Positions 6,994 to 7,972 of a DNA stretch of 7,972 nucleotides are shown here, piece after piece. The notes below the pieces were generated by a model that worked only from the letters and a program-made list of their open reading frames with translations, did no database searches and was not told where the DNA came from. The first letter of the stretch is position 1. Each line of letters begins with the position of its first letter. Source of the DNA: an uncultured Granulicatella sp. (lineage in GTDB: Bacteria > Bacillota > Bacilli > Lactobacillales > Aerococcaceae); contig CAMYBO010000054.1 of the NCBI GenBank assembly GCA_947254045.1, positions 1-7,972 on the forward strand. The letters are read 5' to 3'. A program made the translations under genes and the position numbers.

Positions 6994-7034
6994 AAAAAAA
7001 ACGTAACAACCGTTTTACAGTGTTGTTACGTTTT
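6994..7034 (-). terminator. Rho-independent terminator after the decayed exporter genes
   Basis: A perfect 13-base inverted repeat, AAAACGTAACAAC (6998-7010) and GTTGTTACGTTTT (7022-7034), surrounds an 11-base loop. On the minus strand the stem runs into eight T (7001-6994). It lies 11 bases after the permease remnant's stop. On the plus strand only four T follow, so it works mainly for minus-strand transcripts. Confidence 0.85.
7003..7019 (-). promoter_or_regulatory. Candidate WalR (YycF/VicR) binding box
   Basis: The minus strand reads TGTAAA-ACGGT-TGTTAC (7019-7003), a perfect fit to the published consensus TGTWAH-N5-TGTWAH. It ends 21 bases before the TATAAT element, so it covers the -35 region or lies just upstream of it. 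WalRK is the essential cell-wall regulator of low-GC Firmicutes and is known to control yocH, cwlO and pcsB-type genes, the same kind of protein as encoded downstream. The site overlaps the loop and one arm of the preceding terminator. Confidence 0.65.
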
Positions 7035-7045
7035 ACCCTTAATCT

Positions 7046-7346
7046 TTATTCATTCGAAACTTTTTTGAACAAGAAACCATTTACTTTCTCTAAAAGTAAA
7101 ATACAAACAAATAAAATTATAATAAAAATGGGAATGACGATTATTCCCATATTCCCGTTTAATTGAGCATTTTGAATATTTAGGGTAATCTTCCTGATAA
7201 AATCTCAACCGAACGTAAATAATTAAATGGAATAAAATGTGCTACTTTCTGTAGAGGTTCAATGACATTAATACCAAAAACTAATCCACCGATTGAAATT
7301 AACGAGATAAATTATTTACTAAAAATAAACTATAATATTTCATCAT
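7046..7346 (-). pseudogene. Remnant of an ABC-2 type permease
   Basis: The remnant starts at ATG 7343 (or 7346 in the same frame), overlapping the ATPase stop. It reads MKYYSLFLVNNLSR and stops at 7301-7299. A second frame, open from about 7310, continues with ISLISIGGLVFGINVIEPL and FIPFNYLRSVEILSG. After a one-base shift near 7190, a third frame gives NIQNAQLNGN, one strong hydrophobic membrane segment (IIVIPIFIIILFVCILL) and a basic tail, and stops at 7046. ABC-2 permeases normally have six segments; here the start is joined almost directly to the C-terminal third. A large internal deletion and at least one further frameshift are therefore likely, and no functional permease can be made. 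The reading is by eye; the family assignment rests on the adjacent ATPase and the membrane pattern. Confidence 0.72.
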
Positions 7347-7929
7347 TGCACCTCTTCTATTCGACAATTTTCAATCTTTACAATTTTATCGCAAACATCC
7401 ATTAATTCTTCTTTGTAGTGAGAACTTATGGTAATCAATTGTTGTGTTTGGATTTCTTTTAATCGATTGAAGAACTTAGTACGATAATACTCATCTAAGC
7501 CATTTGTAATTTCATCCATTAACCAATAGTCTGCTTGACTTATAAATTACATTGCAATTAATAATCGTTGTTTCATGCCTAGTGAATACTTCCGAATAGG
7601 TAGATGAATATAGTCAGACATTTCCCAATACTCAATTTCATTCTCTAAATTTTGAGATGAATTCCAAACATTTTGATATAAAGTAAATAATCTATTCCAC
7701 TCAGATTTCCATCAAACCATTCAATCGTTTCATAATAAAATAGTGAAGAAGGAGCTATGATATGTCCACTATTTACTGAAATTAACCGGCTTATGGCACG
7801 AAATAATGTAGTTTTTCCAGAGCCATTAATCGCAACCATTCCATATATATTTCCCTTTTCAAAGGTAAAATCTATATCTTTTAAAATCATTTCTCTTGTT
7901 TTTAGACGAACTTGATTCAGTGTAATCAT
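7343..7929 (-). pseudogene. Broken ABC exporter ATPase (frameshift plus nonsense codon)
   Basis: The start ATG at 7929 has GTGGGGA upstream. The first frame carries Walker A INGSGKTT and runs to a TAG after about 94 residues (stop at 7645). The protein continues in another frame: NSSQNLENEIEYWEM, IHLPIRKYSLGMKQR (signature), then a TAA at 7549-7547 where the family pattern expects Tyr, then WLMDEITNGLD (Walker B and D-loop) and ISSHY (H-loop), ending with TGA at 7345-7343. Restoring one A in the A-run at 7671-7674 would join the two frames as YIKNVWNSS. Two independent lesions make this a pseudogene. The intact form would be an ATPase of about 195 residues, the small type that pairs with ABC-2 permeases in bacteriocin or peptide export and immunity. 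The adjacent permease is also decayed. Confidence 0.85.
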
Positions 7930-7972
7930 ACAAATCCCCACTTTTAACTAATTTACATTTTAACATTGATAT

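Noticed and set aside
6994..7034. Bidirectional terminator
   Set aside because: The plus-strand side has only four T after the stem, and no plus-strand gene ends here.
7645..7680. Programmed frameshift in the exporter ATPase
   Set aside because: The A-run could allow slippage, but a separate in-frame TAA at 7549-7547 and the wrecked permease make simple decay far more likely.
7930..7972. End of another minus-strand gene upstream of the exporter
   Set aside because: Only about 40 bases are visible. Two frames close here (TAA), but no recognisable protein sequence can be read in so short a stretch.

Overview
This is an AT-rich, densely packed window. Its small genes have AAGGAGG-type ribosome binding sites, its secreted proteins are Gram-positive in type (a lipoprotein with a lipobox, and a 3D-domain cell-wall protein), and one promoter carries a WalR-type box. 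That fits a low-GC Firmicute, most likely of the Lactobacillales. No taxonomic marker gene is present, so the genus is left open. Every gene I can support lies on the minus strand, so transcription runs from high to low coordinates.

Region 7930-7046 holds the remains of an ABC-2 type exporter. The ATPase gene has one frameshift and one nonsense codon. The permease gene keeps only its start and its C-terminal part. A strong minus-strand terminator (6994-7034) closes this unit. Its hairpin also contains a perfect match to the WalR/YycF/VicR consensus box, placed just upstream of a TATAAT element. That is the apparent promoter of the next gene, a secreted coiled-coil plus 3D-domain protein (5838-6917, perhaps starting earlier at a CTG codon). 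A second clear terminator follows that gene (5803-5836).

Region 5679-1 is a tightly coupled operon. In transcription order it encodes two related SAM-dependent methyltransferases, two Dpp/Nik-type inner-membrane permeases, a NikA/DppA-like substrate-binding lipoprotein, and a fused two-domain ATPase cut off by the window edge. The six genes overlap by 1-4 bases or sit 13 bases apart, so they are almost certainly made together. The transporter half is a complete peptide/nickel-family importer: lipoprotein, two permeases, and two ATPase domains in one chain. The paired methyltransferases at the head of the operon are the unusual part. They suggest that the imported compound, or a secreted chelator that the importer recovers, is methylated. 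This is inference; the substrate cannot be read from the sequence. The 158-base intergenic region ahead of the operon carries a TTAACGTTAA palindrome and a repeated GTTAACAAA word that may be operators.
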